A stretch of 64,000 nucleotides of DNA from Lachnospiraceae bacterium G11. Its GTDB lineage: Bacteria > Bacillota > Clostridia > Lachnospirales > Lachnospiraceae. Below the pieces are notes generated by a model. The model had not been told where the DNA came from. It made no database searches and worked only from the letters and a program-made list of their open reading frames with translations. The stretch is taken from contig FMWZ01000011.1 of NCBI GenBank assembly GCA_900103495.1, positions 1 through 64,000 of the forward strand, read 5' to 3'. Made by a program: the position numbers and the translations under genes. Positions 36,057 to 45,161 of the stretch are shown one piece after another. How positions within the stretch are numbered: position 1 is the first letter of the stretch; every line of letters starts with the position of its first letter.

Positions 36057-37382
36057 ATGAAAAATGTCGCATTACATAACCTTGGCTGCAAGGTTAACGC
36101 CTACGAAATGGATTTTATTCAACAAAATTTACTAAAAAAAGGGTATAACGTTGTACCTTTTGATGAATATGCGGATATTTACATCGTAAATACCTGCACT
36201 GTGACGAATATTGCGGACAGAAAAAGCCGACAGATGCTCCATCGCTGCAAGCAGTTAAACCCCAAAGCCGTTGTGGTGGCCCTTGGCTGTTACGTCCAGA
36301 CCGACTCTAAGGGTGTAATAGGGGATCCGGATATTGACATTGCCATCGGAAACAACAATAAGTCCAAAGCTGTGGAGATAATCGAGGAATACCTTGCAGG
36401 CGAAACTGCTAAGAAGGTGGACTGCATTATAGATATTAATGATGTTAAAAACCCCTGCCCCTACGAATCCATGTCCATCGAGAAAACCATCGAGCACAGC
36501 AGAGCTTACATTAAGATTCAGGATGGCTGCAACCAGTTTTGCACCTACTGCATAATCCCCTACGCAAGAGGAAGGGTAAGAAGCAGAAGGCAGGAGGAAA
36601 TACTTGAGGAGGTAAGAACTCTTTCCTCAAACGGCTATAAGGAAGTGGTCCTGACGGGTATTCACATCGGTTCATACGGAATGGATTTTAAGGACGGAAG
36701 CGACCTTATGTCCCTTCTTGAAGAAATTGATAAAGTTCCCGGAATCGAGAGAGTGCGCATCAGTTCTCTGGAACCCGGCACCATGACGAAAGAATTCATA
36801 GAAAGATTAAAGAATCTTAAGAAAATATGCCAGCATTTTCATCTTTCGTTGCAAAGTGGATGCGATTCTGTATTAAAACGTATGAATCGAAAGTATAAAA
36901 CAGCTGATTTTACGGCCTCTGTGGAGAATTTAAGGAAGGCTTTTGACAGGCCTGCAATCACCACGGATGTTATAGCAGGATTCCCCGGAGAAACAGAGGC
37001 GGAATTCGAAGAGACAGCTGATTTTATCAGAAAAATCGGCTTCTATGAGATCCATCTCTTCCCTTACTCCAGAAGACATGGAACCGTGGCTGATAAGATG
37101 GAAGGCCAGCTAACCAGAAAAGAGAAAACCGACAGGGTTAAGAAGCTTTCCGAGATTGAGAGGGAAATGACAAGAGCTTATGAGGAGTCCTTCATAGGCG
37201 AAAAGGTGTCGGTGCTTTTTGAGGAGCCCAGAGAAATCAAGGGGCAAAGCTATATGATAGGTCACACCGACAGATACCTTACGGTGGCACTTAAGAGTGA
37301 CGAAGACCTGAAAAATATCATAAAAGAAGTTAAACTTTCCGGCTTTCTGGCCGATGGTATTATGGCGGGTGAAGAGGCGTAA
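36057..37382 (+). CDS. mtaB: tRNA (N6-threonylcarbamoyladenosine(37)-C2)-methylthiotransferase MtaB
   Basis: A 441-residue radical-SAM enzyme that adds a methylthio group to t6A37. N-terminal UPF0004 domain binds one Fe-S cluster (Cys in HNLGCKVN, VNTCTVTN, ALGCYVQ); the radical-SAM cluster is CNQFCTYC (~157-164), and a C-terminal TRAM domain (~375-441) binds RNA. The LGCKVN spelling and TVTN are typical of MtaB rather than MiaB or RimO. No clear promoter; a weak SD precedes it. Confidence 0.92.
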   Translation: MKNVALHNLGCKVNAYEMDFIQQNLLKKGYNVVPFDEYADIYIVNTCTVTNIADRKSRQMLHRCKQLNPKAVVVALGCYVQTDSKGVIGDPDIDIAIGNNNKSKAVEIIEEYLAGETAKKVDCIIDINDVKNPCPYESMSIEKTIEHSRAYIKIQDGCNQFCTYCIIPYARGRVRSRRQEEILEEVRTLSSNGYKEVVLTGIHIGSYGMDFKDGSDLMSLLEEIDKVPGIERVRISSLEPGTMTKEFIERLKNLKKICQHFHLSLQSGCDSVLKRMNRKYKTADFTASVENLRKAFDRPAITTDVIAGFPGETEAEFEETADFIRKIGFYEIHLFPYSRRHGTVADKMEGQLTRKEKTDRVKKLSEIEREMTRAYEESFIGEKVSVLFEEPREIKGQSYMIGHTDRYLTVALKSDEDLKNIIKEVKLSGFLADGIMAGEEA

Positions 37383-37470
37383 CATTGCCAATTTTGCCCA
37401 AAAGGAGTAGAATTAGTAAAATAATAGAGTTTTTGTGCGCTTCTTTAGGGAGCAGAAAGGCTTGGGTTAT

Positions 37471-37734
37471 ATGCAGGAATTAGGACATACACAGTTTTTT
37501 AAAGTAGATGTTGAACCGGAGACAGGTGCTGCAATGATTTTGTCTACGGTATATGATGCGCTTTCCGAGAAAGGATATAATCCTGTAAATCAGATAGTGG
37601 GATATATTATGAGTGGTGATCCCACCTATATAACAAGCCACAACAATGCCAGAAGCCTTATTATGAAGGTGGAAAGAGACGAGATAGTCGAGGAGCTTTT
37701 GAACACATACATAAAGCATAAGGGCTGGAAGTAG
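37471..37734 (+). CDS. ireB: IreB family regulatory phosphoprotein
   Basis: An 87-residue protein (UPF0297). The core [11 protein letters not shown] ... [32 protein letters not shown] is the family pattern. In Enterococcus faecalis IreB is phosphorylated at N-terminal Thr residues by the Ser/Thr kinase IreK and lowers cephalosporin resistance. The start at 37471 gives the usual family length; a GTG at 37435 would add 12 residues not seen in relatives. The ireB-ruvX-DUF1292 order matches other Firmicutes. Confidence 0.92.
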   Translation: MQELGHTQFFKVDVEPETGAAMILSTVYDALSEKGYNPVNQIVGYIMSGDPTYITSHNNARSLIMKVERDEIVEELLNTYIKHKGWK

Positions 37735-37735
37735 A

Positions 37736-38173
37736 ATGAGAATTATGGGACTGGACTTAGGGTCCAAGACTTGCGGTGTAGCCATAAGCGACGAGTTGCT
37801 TATTACAGCCCAGGGAATCGAGATTATCAGACGTAAAGATGAGAACAAGTTAAGGCAGACCCTGGCCAGACTTGAGGAGCTTATCGTCGAATATGATGTG
37901 AAGGAAATCGTTCTTGGACTTCCCAAGAACATGAACAATACCGAGGGCGTCAGAGCCGAAATCTCCAGAGAATTCAAGGAGAAGCTTGAAAGGAGAACGG
38001 CCCTGCCGGTACATATGTGGGACGAGAGACTCACCACCGTTATGGCGGATCGCTTCATGATGGAGGCAGGTATCCGCAGAGAAGACCGCAAGGACCATGT
38101 GGACAGAATTGCGGCATGCTTTATACTTCAAGGGTATTTGGATTACAGAAGTAACACAGGCAAGACAGAGTAG
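37736..38173 (+). CDS. ruvX: Holliday junction resolvase-like protein RuvX (YqgF), pre-16S rRNA nuclease
   Basis: A 145-residue RNase H-fold protein. The Asp in [16 protein letters not shown] (residue 5 region) and the late [12 protein letters not shown] and [13 protein letters not shown] blocks hold the catalytic acids. YqgF proteins process the 5' end of 16S rRNA. ATG is one base after the ireB stop. Confidence 0.95.
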   Translation: MRIMGLDLGSKTCGVAISDELLITAQGIEIIRRKDENKLRQTLARLEELIVEYDVKEIVLGLPKNMNNTEGVRAEISREFKEKLERRTALPVHMWDERLTTVMADRFMMEAGIRREDRKDHVDRIAACFILQGYLDYRSNTGKTE

Positions 38174-38184
38174 AGAGGTAATCT

Positions 38185-38439
38185 ATGGAGAAGATTTCTT
38201 TCTGTTCCCCTGAGGAGGGAACAGTGGATTTATATGTTCTTGAACAGACAACTATAGGCGGTGTTAATTACATCCTTGTTACCGACACGGAAGAGGGAGA
38301 CGGAGAGGCTTTCATTTTGAAAGAGAATCCTTCATCCGATGATTCGGAGAATGTATACGACATTGTCGAAGATGACGAGGAACTGCAAGCAGTAGGCCAG
38401 GTTTTCGGAAGCCTTTTGGAGGACGTGGATCTGGAATAG
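38185..38439 (+). CDS. DUF1292 protein (YrzB family)
   Basis: An 84-residue acidic protein. FCSPEEGTVDLYVLEQTTIGGVN-type start and the YILVTD...EAFILKE middle fit DUF1292, and the C-terminus has VYDIVEDDEELQAVGQVF. Function unknown. It completes the ireB-ruvX-DUF1292 cluster, 11 bases after ruvX. Confidence 0.85.
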   Translation: MEKISFCSPEEGTVDLYVLEQTTIGGVNYILVTDTEEGDGEAFILKENPSSDDSENVYDIVEDDEELQAVGQVFGSLLEDVDLE

Positions 38440-38483
38440 TGTTAAGTGCTTTCGTCTTTGATTTTTAATACGGAGGTAATTTT

Positions 38484-40157
38484 TTGAAAACAAATAGAAA
38501 GAACGCTACAGGAAAGCTAAAGATTATTCCTTTAGGTGGCCTGGAGCAAATAGGAATGAACATTACTGCCTTCGAGTATGAAGACAGTATAATTGTGGTG
38601 GATTGCGGTCTGAGTTTCCCTGCAGATGATATGCTTGGAATCGACCTTGTAATCCCCGATGTAACATATTTACAGGATAATATTGAAAAGGTTAAGGGTT
38701 TTGTTATTACCCACGGTCACGAGGACCACATAGGATCTCTTCCCTATGTTTTAAGACAGATTAACGTTCCCATCTATGCCACAAAGCTTACAATGGGAAT
38801 CATTGAACACAAACTTACAGAGCATGGAATGCTGGAGAACACCAAGAGAAAGGTGGTTAAATTCGGTGATTCCATCAATCTTGGATATTTTAACGTAGAG
38901 TTTATCAGAACCAATCACAGTATCGTCGATGCGGCGGCTCTTGCTATCTACTCACCCGTCGGAATCGTAATCCACACCGGAGACTTTAAGGTTGACTACT
39001 CGCCTGTTTTCGGAGATACCATTGATTTGCAGCGTTTCGGAGAAATCGGAAAGAAGGGTGTCCTCGCCCTTATGTGTGACTCCACAAACGCTGAGCGCCC
39101 CGGCTTCACTCCTTCCGAGAGAACTGTGGGAGCAACTTTCGATACACTCTTTAATGAGCACAAGAATAAGAGAATTATCGTTGCAACCTTCGCATCCAAT
39201 GTAGACCGAGTTAGACAGATAATAAACTCAGCCGACAAGTATGACCGTAAGGTTGTGGTGGAAGGCCGAAGCATGGTTAACATCATCAACACGGCCACAG
39301 AGCTGGGACGACTTAACGTTCCCGACAACACCCTTATAGATATTGATAACCTTAAGAACTATCCCGATGAGAAAACCGTAATCATCACCACCGGAAGCCA
39401 GGGCGAGAGTATGGCAGCCTTAAGCAGAATGGCTGAGAATACTCACCGTAAGATTTCCATTAAGCCCGGTGATGTGGTTATCTTTTCATCAAGCCCCATT
39501 CCCGGAAACGAGAAGGCGGTTACCAAGGTTATCAATGAACTTCTTATGAAGGGCGCAGACGTTATTTTCCAGGATACCCACGTATCAGGCCACGCCTGCC
39601 AGGAGGAGATTAAACTTATCTACACACTGGTACAGCCCAAGTATGCTATTCCCGTTCACGGAGAATATAAGCATCTTAAGGCTCAGGCCAAGTTGGCCGA
39701 AAACATCGGAATGGCCAAGGAGAACATTTTCATCCTTTCATCCGGTGATGTACTGGAACTTGGAAATGATTCCGCAAAGGTTACAGGCAAGGTTCCCGTG
39801 GGAAGTATCCTCGTTGACGGCCTTGGTGTCGGCGACGTAGGAAACGTTGTATTAAGAGACAGACAGCGTCTTGCCCAGGATGGTATTATAGTGGTAACCG
39901 TGGTTATGGACAGAGAAAACAATTATGTTGTGTCCGGCCCCGATGTTTTATCAAGAGGATTCGTTTATGAGAAGGAATCCGACGAGTTGATTGAAGAAGA
40001 AAGAAATGTCGTGGATGACGCTTTGACAGCCTGCCTTGATAAGGGAATGTCTGACAGAGGCAAGATTAAGAGCGTAATCCGTGATTCTTTATCGGACTAT
40101 GTTTGGAAGAAAACCAAACGTCAACCTATGATCCTGCCTATTATAATGGAGGTCTAA
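38484..40157 (+). CDS. rnj: ribonuclease J
   Basis: A 557-residue metallo-beta-lactamase/beta-CASP nuclease. Zinc-binding motif HGHEDH at 77-82, further ligands in NHSIVDAA and HTGDFK, and the beta-CASP region with IFSSSPIPGNE and HVSGHA (~372-377). It acts as 5'-3' exonuclease and endonuclease in mRNA turnover and rRNA maturation. It starts with TTG behind SD GGAGG (38472-38476). Whether it is J1 or J2 cannot be decided here. Confidence 0.94.
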   Translation: MKTNRKNATGKLKIIPLGGLEQIGMNITAFEYEDSIIVVDCGLSFPADDMLGIDLVIPDVTYLQDNIEKVKGFVITHGHEDHIGSLPYVLRQINVPIYATKLTMGIIEHKLTEHGMLENTKRKVVKFGDSINLGYFNVEFIRTNHSIVDAAALAIYSPVGIVIHTGDFKVDYSPVFGDTIDLQRFGEIGKKGVLALMCDSTNAERPGFTPSERTVGATFDTLFNEHKNKRIIVATFASNVDRVRQIINSADKYDRKVVVEGRSMVNIINTATELGRLNVPDNTLIDIDNLKNYPDEKTVIITTGSQGESMAALSRMAENTHRKISIKPGDVVIFSSSPIPGNEKAVTKVINELLMKGADVIFQDTHVSGHACQEEIKLIYTLVQPKYAIPVHGEYKHLKAQAKLAENIGMAKENIFILSSGDVLELGNDSAKVTGKVPVGSILVDGLGVGDVGNVVLRDRQRLAQDGIIVVTVVMDRENNYVVSGPDVLSRGFVYEKESDELIEEERNVVDDALTACLDKGMSDRGKIKSVIRDSLSDYVWKKTKRQPMILPIIMEV

Positions 40158-40502
40158 ATGGACAATATTCAGGTTTCTGAGAACATTCGGGAAGACCTGA
40201 AGGTTTTTACGGATGCTTTAAAGAACTCCAGAGAATATTTGGAGTACAGGGAAGCGGCCGAAGAGGTTGAGAACAATGAGGCGCTAAAGGAGAAACTGGC
40301 CGAGTATCGACTCATGAACTACAATCTTCAGCAGGAAATGGACCCCGGAGTGGTGGAACAGAAGACCGAAGAGCTGGAGAGAATGTACGAAGAGCTGGAG
40401 AAAGAACCTGCTGCGGCCAGGTTTCTTGATGCGGAGATGACGTTTTGCAGGATGATGCAGGATATCACCCTGGCAATCTATGCTTCGCTGGATATAGAAT
40501 AA
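40158..40502 (+). CDS. YlbF family regulator (RicF-like)
   Basis: A 114-residue all-helical protein. The YlbF/YmcA pattern is seen in DALKNSREYLEYREAAEEVE (~16-35) and the C-terminal MTFCRMMQDITLAI. It starts on the base directly after the rnj stop, so the two are likely co-translated. In B. subtilis YlbF, YmcA and RicT (8051-8956 here) form a complex that steers RNase Y. Linkage to RNase J here suggests a shared role in RNA decay; no YmcA paralogue is in this window. Confidence 0.87.
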   Translation: MDNIQVSENIREDLKVFTDALKNSREYLEYREAAEEVENNEALKEKLAEYRLMNYNLQQEMDPGVVEQKTEELERMYEELEKEPAAARFLDAEMTFCRMMQDITLAIYASLDIE

Positions 40503-40521
40503 CTGAAGGTGAGTTAATAAG

Positions 40522-40932
40522 ATGAAGGTCAAGAATTTTATTATTACCATGCTCAGTCTCGTGGTAAAAATAGTAATTGTCATTGTTGCGGTAACCTATA
40601 TAGCAAAGGGTGCGGTTAAGACATATAACTACGGTTACAGTGTCTTTGAGGACAAGCCCTTTGAGTCAGCCCCCGGCAGGGACATTCAGGTTACAATTCC
40701 CGAGGGCAGCGGCGCAAAGGAGATTGGCAAGATTTTGCATGACAAGGGTGTGATTGGAGACCCCACATTATTCTGGATTCAGAATCTCCTTTCCTCCTAT
40801 AAAGATGAACTTAAAGCAGGAACCTATACCCTTAATTCTTCCATGAGTGCAGAAGAAATCATGAAAGAACTTGCAGGTGTCGAGGAGCCTACAGAGGAAG
40901 AGCTGGCTGAGGCAGCAGGAGAGGGTGCATGA
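40522..40932 (+). CDS. MltG-like (YceG) protein lacking the catalytic domain
   Basis: A 136-residue membrane protein with one TM helix (~8-28) and an extracytoplasmic LysM-like part: IQVTIPEGSGAKEIGKILHDKGVI and ELKAGTYTLNSSMSAEEIMKEL match the N-terminal region of MltG, the endolytic murein transglycosylase. The ~200-residue catalytic domain with its Glu is missing, and the protein ends in a Glu/Ala-rich tail, so it cannot cut glycan. This short form is followed, as in the B. subtilis yrrL-yrrM-yrrO cluster, by the O-methyltransferase (overlap ATGA). Confidence 0.78.
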   Translation: MKVKNFIITMLSLVVKIVIVIVAVTYIAKGAVKTYNYGYSVFEDKPFESAPGRDIQVTIPEGSGAKEIGKILHDKGVIGDPTLFWIQNLLSSYKDELKAGTYTLNSSMSAEEIMKELAGVEEPTEEELAEAAGEGA

Positions 40933-41570
40933 TAATTGACGAGCGCATGGCCTCCTTCCTTAACTCCTTTGACACAGGTCTTCCGGGGTACCTTGAAGAC
41001 CTTGAAGCTAAAGCCATAAAGGATCAGGTCCCTATAGTCAGAACCGATACGATTGCATTGTTAAAGCTCATAATGACAGCCCACAAACCTATGAAGATTT
41101 TGGAGGTGGGTTGCGCAGTGGGCTTTTCTGCGTTACTGATGAAGGAATATTCTCCGAAGGGCTGTAAGATTACCACCATCGAAAAATTTGAGCCAAGAAT
41201 CATTGAGGCTAAGAAGAATTTCGAGGCCTTCGACAAGGAAGGTGCCATAACCTTGCTTGAAGGGGATGCCACAGAAATCCTGGCAGGCTTAAATGATGAG
41301 TATGACCTGATTTTCATGGATGCAGCAAAGGGGCAGTATATCAACTTCCTGACCGATTGCATGAGACTTTTGAAAAATGGCGGTCTCCTCATTTCCGACA
41401 ATGTTTTGCAGGACGGAGAAGTCCTTGAATCAAGATATTCAGTTACCAGAAGAAACAGAACAATCCACGCCAGAATGCGTGATTACCTTTATGAACTGAC
41501 CCATAACGATTCCCTCACATCCACAATTTTGCCTGTGGGTGACGGGGTCACAATCAGTGTTAAGAGATAA
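40929..41570 (+). CDS. O-methyltransferase (YrrM/TrmR-like)
   Basis: A 213-residue class I methyltransferase of the COMT family. SAM motif EVGCAVGFSALLM (~57-69), then LLEGDATEILA and FMDAAKGQYINFL; the D-A-A-K region is the metal-binding site. B. subtilis TrmR (YrrM) makes mo5U34 in tRNA, and the same neighbourhood (mltG-like gene before, U32 protein after) supports that function here. Four-base overlap with the preceding gene. Confidence 0.87.
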   Translation: MIIDERMASFLNSFDTGLPGYLEDLEAKAIKDQVPIVRTDTIALLKLIMTAHKPMKILEVGCAVGFSALLMKEYSPKGCKITTIEKFEPRIIEAKKNFEAFDKEGAITLLEGDATEILAGLNDEYDLIFMDAAKGQYINFLTDCMRLLKNGGLLISDNVLQDGEVLESRYSVTRRNRTIHARMRDYLYELTHNDSLTSTILPVGDGVTISVKR

Positions 41571-41571
41571 G

Positions 41572-42813
41572 ATGAGAAGACAGAAACCAGAATTACTTAT
41601 TCCTGCGGGAAGCCTTGAAGTTTTAAAGACAGCGGTTATTTACGGCGCCGATGCGGTTTATATCGGAGGAGACGCCTTTTCTTTGCGTGCAAAAGCCAAG
41701 AATTTCTCCCGTGAAGAAATGGAGGAGGGTATCGCTTTTGCCCACGAAAGAGGGGTAAAGGTCTACGTAACCGCCAACATTTTTGCCCATAACTACGACC
41801 TTAATGCGGCAGAGAAGTATTTTGCCGAATTAAAAGAGATAAAGCCGGATGCCCTTATTATTTCGGACCCCGGTATGTTCAGCCTTGCAAGAAAAATCTG
41901 CCCCGAGATAGAGATTCATATTTCTACCCAGGCAAACAACACAAACTATCTCACCTACAACTTCTGGTGGGAGCAGGGAGCCAAAAGAGTTGTCACCGCC
42001 AGAGAACTTTCTCTTGCAGAGACAAAGCAGATAAGGGATAATATCCCCGAGGAGATGGAGATTGAAAGCTTCATTCACGGAGCAATGTGTATCTCCTATT
42101 CCGGCAGATGCCTCCTCAGTAACTACTTTACCGGAAGGGATTCCAACCGGGGCGCCTGCACACATCCCTGCAGATGGAAGTATTACATCTCAGAGGAAAC
42201 AAGACCAAATGAATATCTTCCCGTTTACGAAAATGAGCGGGGTACCTATATTTTTAACTCCAAAGATCTTTGTATGATTGAGTACATACCGGAGATGATT
42301 GATGCGGGAATCGACTCCTTCAAGATTGAGGGACGAATGAAAACCGCTCTTTATGTTGCTACGGTGGCCAGAACTTACAGAAAAGCCATCGACGATTTCT
42401 TCGAGTCCGAGGAGTTATACAGAAAGAACATGGACTGGTACAGAGCAGAGATTGCCAAGTGTACCTACAGACAGTTCTCCACAGGATTCTACTTTGGAAA
42501 GCCCGATGAGAACAGTCAGATTTATGACAGCAACACATATGTCAGCGAATACATTTATTTGGGCTTTGTCGAGTATTTCGATGAAAAAGGTCTGGCAGTA
42601 ATCTCCCAGAGGAACAAGTTCCTTCAGGGCGATAAGATAGAGATAATGAAACCGAATGGGGAGAATATTTCGGTAACTGTTGAGGAAATGTATAACGACG
42701 AAGGTGAGAAGGTTGAATCCTGTCCTCATCCTTTGGAGAAGATTCACCTTAAGTTATCGGTTAAACCTGAGGTTTTTGATATTTTACGTGTGGAGAACAC
42801 GAATACCAAATAA
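41572..42813 (+). CDS. peptidase U32 family protein (tRNA 5-hydroxyuridine biosynthesis TrhP-like)
   Basis: A 413-residue U32 protein. Residues EIEVPAGSLE-like start PELLIPAGSLEVLKTAVIYGADAVY, then the conserved U32 signature FIHGAMCISYSGRCLLSNY (~164-182) with nearby Cys in GACTHPCRW. Related E. coli YegQ/TrhP and B. subtilis YrrN/YrrO make the ho5U34 that TrmR methylates, so this and the gene before it probably act in series. Start at 41572, one base after the preceding stop; an earlier start lies inside that gene. Confidence 0.9.
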   Translation: MRRQKPELLIPAGSLEVLKTAVIYGADAVYIGGDAFSLRAKAKNFSREEMEEGIAFAHERGVKVYVTANIFAHNYDLNAAEKYFAELKEIKPDALIISDPGMFSLARKICPEIEIHISTQANNTNYLTYNFWWEQGAKRVVTARELSLAETKQIRDNIPEEMEIESFIHGAMCISYSGRCLLSNYFTGRDSNRGACTHPCRWKYYISEETRPNEYLPVYENERGTYIFNSKDLCMIEYIPEMIDAGIDSFKIEGRMKTALYVATVARTYRKAIDDFFESEELYRKNMDWYRAEIAKCTYRQFSTGFYFGKPDENSQIYDSNTYVSEYIYLGFVEYFDEKGLAVISQRNKFLQGDKIEIMKPNGENISVTVEEMYNDEGEKVESCPHPLEKIHLKLSVKPEVFDILRVENTNTK

Positions 42814-42825
42814 AGAGGGCGAAAA

Positions 42826-44952
42826 ATGTATAAAGTAGTGGACACAGATGAGTTGAACATCGAAGAAGTATTTGCATCAAATGTTTTTACCTTGGGAACC
42901 ATGCATGAGAGACTGCCCCAGGATGTGTATGATGAGATCGTGCACATTATGGATAAGGGCGGCGAGCTTTCCAAGGAATCGGCAAACATCATAGCCAAGG
43001 CTATGAAGGATTGGGCGGTATCGAAGGGCGCTACCCACTTTACACACTGGTTCCAGCCCCTTAACGGAACCACAGCCGAGAAGCATGATGCTTTCGTAAC
43101 TCATCCCGACAAAGAAGGAAAGATGCTCCTTGAGTTTTCAGGAAAGGAGCTTATTAAAGGTGAGCCCGATGCTTCATCCTTCCCTTCGGGCGGATTAAGG
43201 TCCACATTCGAGGCAAGAGGATATACCGCTTGGGATATTACTTCCCCTGCCTTCATTAAGGAAAGCGGAGCGGGCAAAACCCTCTGTATTCCCACTGCCT
43301 TCTGTTCATATAAGGGAGAGGCACTTGATAAAAAGACACCTCTTCTTCGTTCCATGGAAGCCATAAGCACCCAGGGACTTCGTATTGTAAGATTGTTCGG
43401 AAATGACAAGGCCACAAAGGTTACTCCCTACGTTGGAGCCGAGCAGGAATACTTCCTTGTGGACAGAGCTAAATATATGGAGAGAGAGGATCTGATTTTT
43501 ACCGGACGTACTCTCTTTGGCGCACCTGCCCCTAAGGGACAGGAAATGGACGATCACTACTTCGGAACCATTCCCGAAAGCGTGGGAGCGTTCATGCATG
43601 ACTTAAACCTTGAACTTTGGAAAATGGGCGTTACAGCCAAGACTCAGCACAATGAGGCGGCTCCCGCTCAGCACGAGCTTGCACCCATTTATGAAACCGC
43701 AAATATAGCTACAGATCATAACCAGCTTGTTATGGAGACAATGAAGAAGATGGGCTACTATCATGGGCTTGCCTGCCTCCTTCATGAGAAACCCTTCGCA
43801 GGGGTTAACGGTTCAGGTAAGCATGACAACTGGTCCCTTTGCACAGATAACGGCGTGAACCTTTTTGAGCCCGGGGATACTCCCAACGAGAACATTCAGT
43901 TCCTTCTTGTTATTGCATGTATCATGAAGGCTGTTGATACTCATGCTGCACTTTTAAGACAGAGTGCATCCGACGTGGGAAACGATCATCGTCTCGGTGC
44001 AGACGAGGCACCTCCGGCTATTATCTCCATTTTCCTTGGAGATCAGCTCTTTGACGTTGTAAGCCAGCTTGTTGAGACAGGTGAAGCTTCAACCTGCATG
44101 AGAGAGAAGAAGTTTAAGACAGGTGTTTCCACAATACCTGCTTTCAATTCAGATGTTACAGACAGAAACCGTACATCACCCTTTGCTTTCACAGGTAACA
44201 AGTTTGAATTCCGTTCAGTAGGAAGCTCAGATTCCATCGGTGACCCCAACACTATCCTTAACACCATTGTGGCTGAGGCTTTCTGTGAGGCTGCAGATGT
44301 CCTTGAGAAGGCTGAAGACTTCCAGCTTGCCGCTCACGATCTCATTAAGGAGTACATGACAAAGCACTACCGCATCCTCTTTAACGGTGACGGCTATGCC
44401 AAGGAGTGGGAAGAGGAAGCTGCAAGACGTGGACTTCCAAACATCAAATCAATGGTTGAGGCTGTTGATGCCCTTGTAAGCGATGACAGTGTTAAGCTGT
44501 TTGAGAAGTTTGGGATTTTCACAAAGACCGAGCTTGAATCCAGAGCTGAGATTCTCTACGAGAGATATGCAAAGTCCATTAATATCGAGGCTGTTACCAT
44601 GATTGACATGGCTAACAAGCTTTACATGCCCGCTGTTATGGGATATGTAGGCGGACTTGCAGGCGACATTAACAATACCAAGGCAGCAGGCCTTGATACA
44701 TCAGTAATGCAGGATTACATCACAAAGATTTCGGGAGAACTTAGAAATGCCAAGATTGCCCTTGATGAGCTGACCGAGCTTACAAACCAGGCTAAGGCCA
44801 TGGCTCCCGGCAAAGAGCAGGCATTCTTCTATCATGACAAGGTCTTCCCTGCAATGGGAGAACTCAGAGCTCCCATCGACAAACTGGAGACCATGGTAGA
44901 CAAGGCTGTATGGCCTGTTCCCACCTATGAAGAGCTGCTTTTTGAAATTTAA
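42826..44952 (+). CDS. glnN: glutamine synthetase type III
   Basis: A 708-residue enzyme, the usual length for the GSIII (GlnN) family, which is much longer than GSI. Family blocks seen are THFTHWFQPLNGTTAEKHD (~65-83), the AEQEYFLVDR Glu-rich site, AAPAQHELAPIYE, and VNGSGKHDNWSLCTDN (~326-341). It makes glutamine from glutamate and ammonia with ATP. SD AAAGAGGGCG. No riboswitch or obvious operator lies in the 12-base gap before it. Confidence 0.95.
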   Translation: MYKVVDTDELNIEEVFASNVFTLGTMHERLPQDVYDEIVHIMDKGGELSKESANIIAKAMKDWAVSKGATHFTHWFQPLNGTTAEKHDAFVTHPDKEGKMLLEFSGKELIKGEPDASSFPSGGLRSTFEARGYTAWDITSPAFIKESGAGKTLCIPTAFCSYKGEALDKKTPLLRSMEAISTQGLRIVRLFGNDKATKVTPYVGAEQEYFLVDRAKYMEREDLIFTGRTLFGAPAPKGQEMDDHYFGTIPESVGAFMHDLNLELWKMGVTAKTQHNEAAPAQHELAPIYETANIATDHNQLVMETMKKMGYYHGLACLLHEKPFAGVNGSGKHDNWSLCTDNGVNLFEPGDTPNENIQFLLVIACIMKAVDTHAALLRQSASDVGNDHRLGADEAPPAIISIFLGDQLFDVVSQLVETGEASTCMREKKFKTGVSTIPAFNSDVTDRNRTSPFAFTGNKFEFRSVGSSDSIGDPNTILNTIVAEAFCEAADVLEKAEDFQLAAHDLIKEYMTKHYRILFNGDGYAKEWEEEAARRGLPNIKSMVEAVDALVSDDSVKLFEKFGIFTKTELESRAEILYERYAKSINIEAVTMIDMANKLYMPAVMGYVGGLAGDINNTKAAGLDTSVMQDYITKISGELRNAKIALDELTELTNQAKAMAPGKEQAFFYHDKVFPAMGELRAPIDKLETMVDKAVWPVPTYEELLFEI

Positions 44953-44973
44953 AAAATATCATTAAAAAAGTAC

Positions 44974-45002
44974 TTGCATATTACCAATGACTCGTGTATA
45001 AT
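44974..45002 (+). promoter_or_regulatory. sigma-A promoter of tRNA-Gln
   Basis: TTGCAT (44974-44979), 17 bases, and a perfect TATAAT (44997-45002), 19 bases before the mature tRNA. Confidence 0.85.
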
Positions 45003-45021
45003 ACTCAAATGTAGTCATTGA

Positions 45022-45093
45022 AGGGCTATCGCCAAACGGTAAGGCAACGGACTCTGACTCCGTCATTTCAAGGTTCGAATCCTTGTAGCCCTG
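45022..45093 (+). tRNA. tRNA-Gln(CTG)
   Basis: Acceptor stem AGGGCTA/TAGCCCT, anticodon stem-loop ACGGACTCTGACTCCGT with CTG, T-arm AAGGTTCGAATCCTT. Discriminator G; CCA not encoded. It has its own promoter and terminator. Confidence 0.96.
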
Positions 45094-45099
45094 CTAATA

Positions 45100-45130
45100 A
45101 ACCTCAGTCGTTGGTACTGAGGTTTTTTTT
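45100..45130 (+). terminator. intrinsic terminator after tRNA-Gln
   Basis: AACCTCAGT and ACTGAGGTT form a perfect 9-bp stem with a 7-base loop, followed by an uninterrupted T run. Confidence 0.92.
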
Positions 45131-45161
45131 AACAAAAAATACGTATACGAGGGGTAAGTAT

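Noticed and set aside
45018-45161. N-terminal extension of the acyl-ACP thioesterase
   Set aside because: It would be translated from the tRNA-Gln gene and its terminator, and the family start MGYEFTSRIRYSETD has its own SD at 45151-45158.
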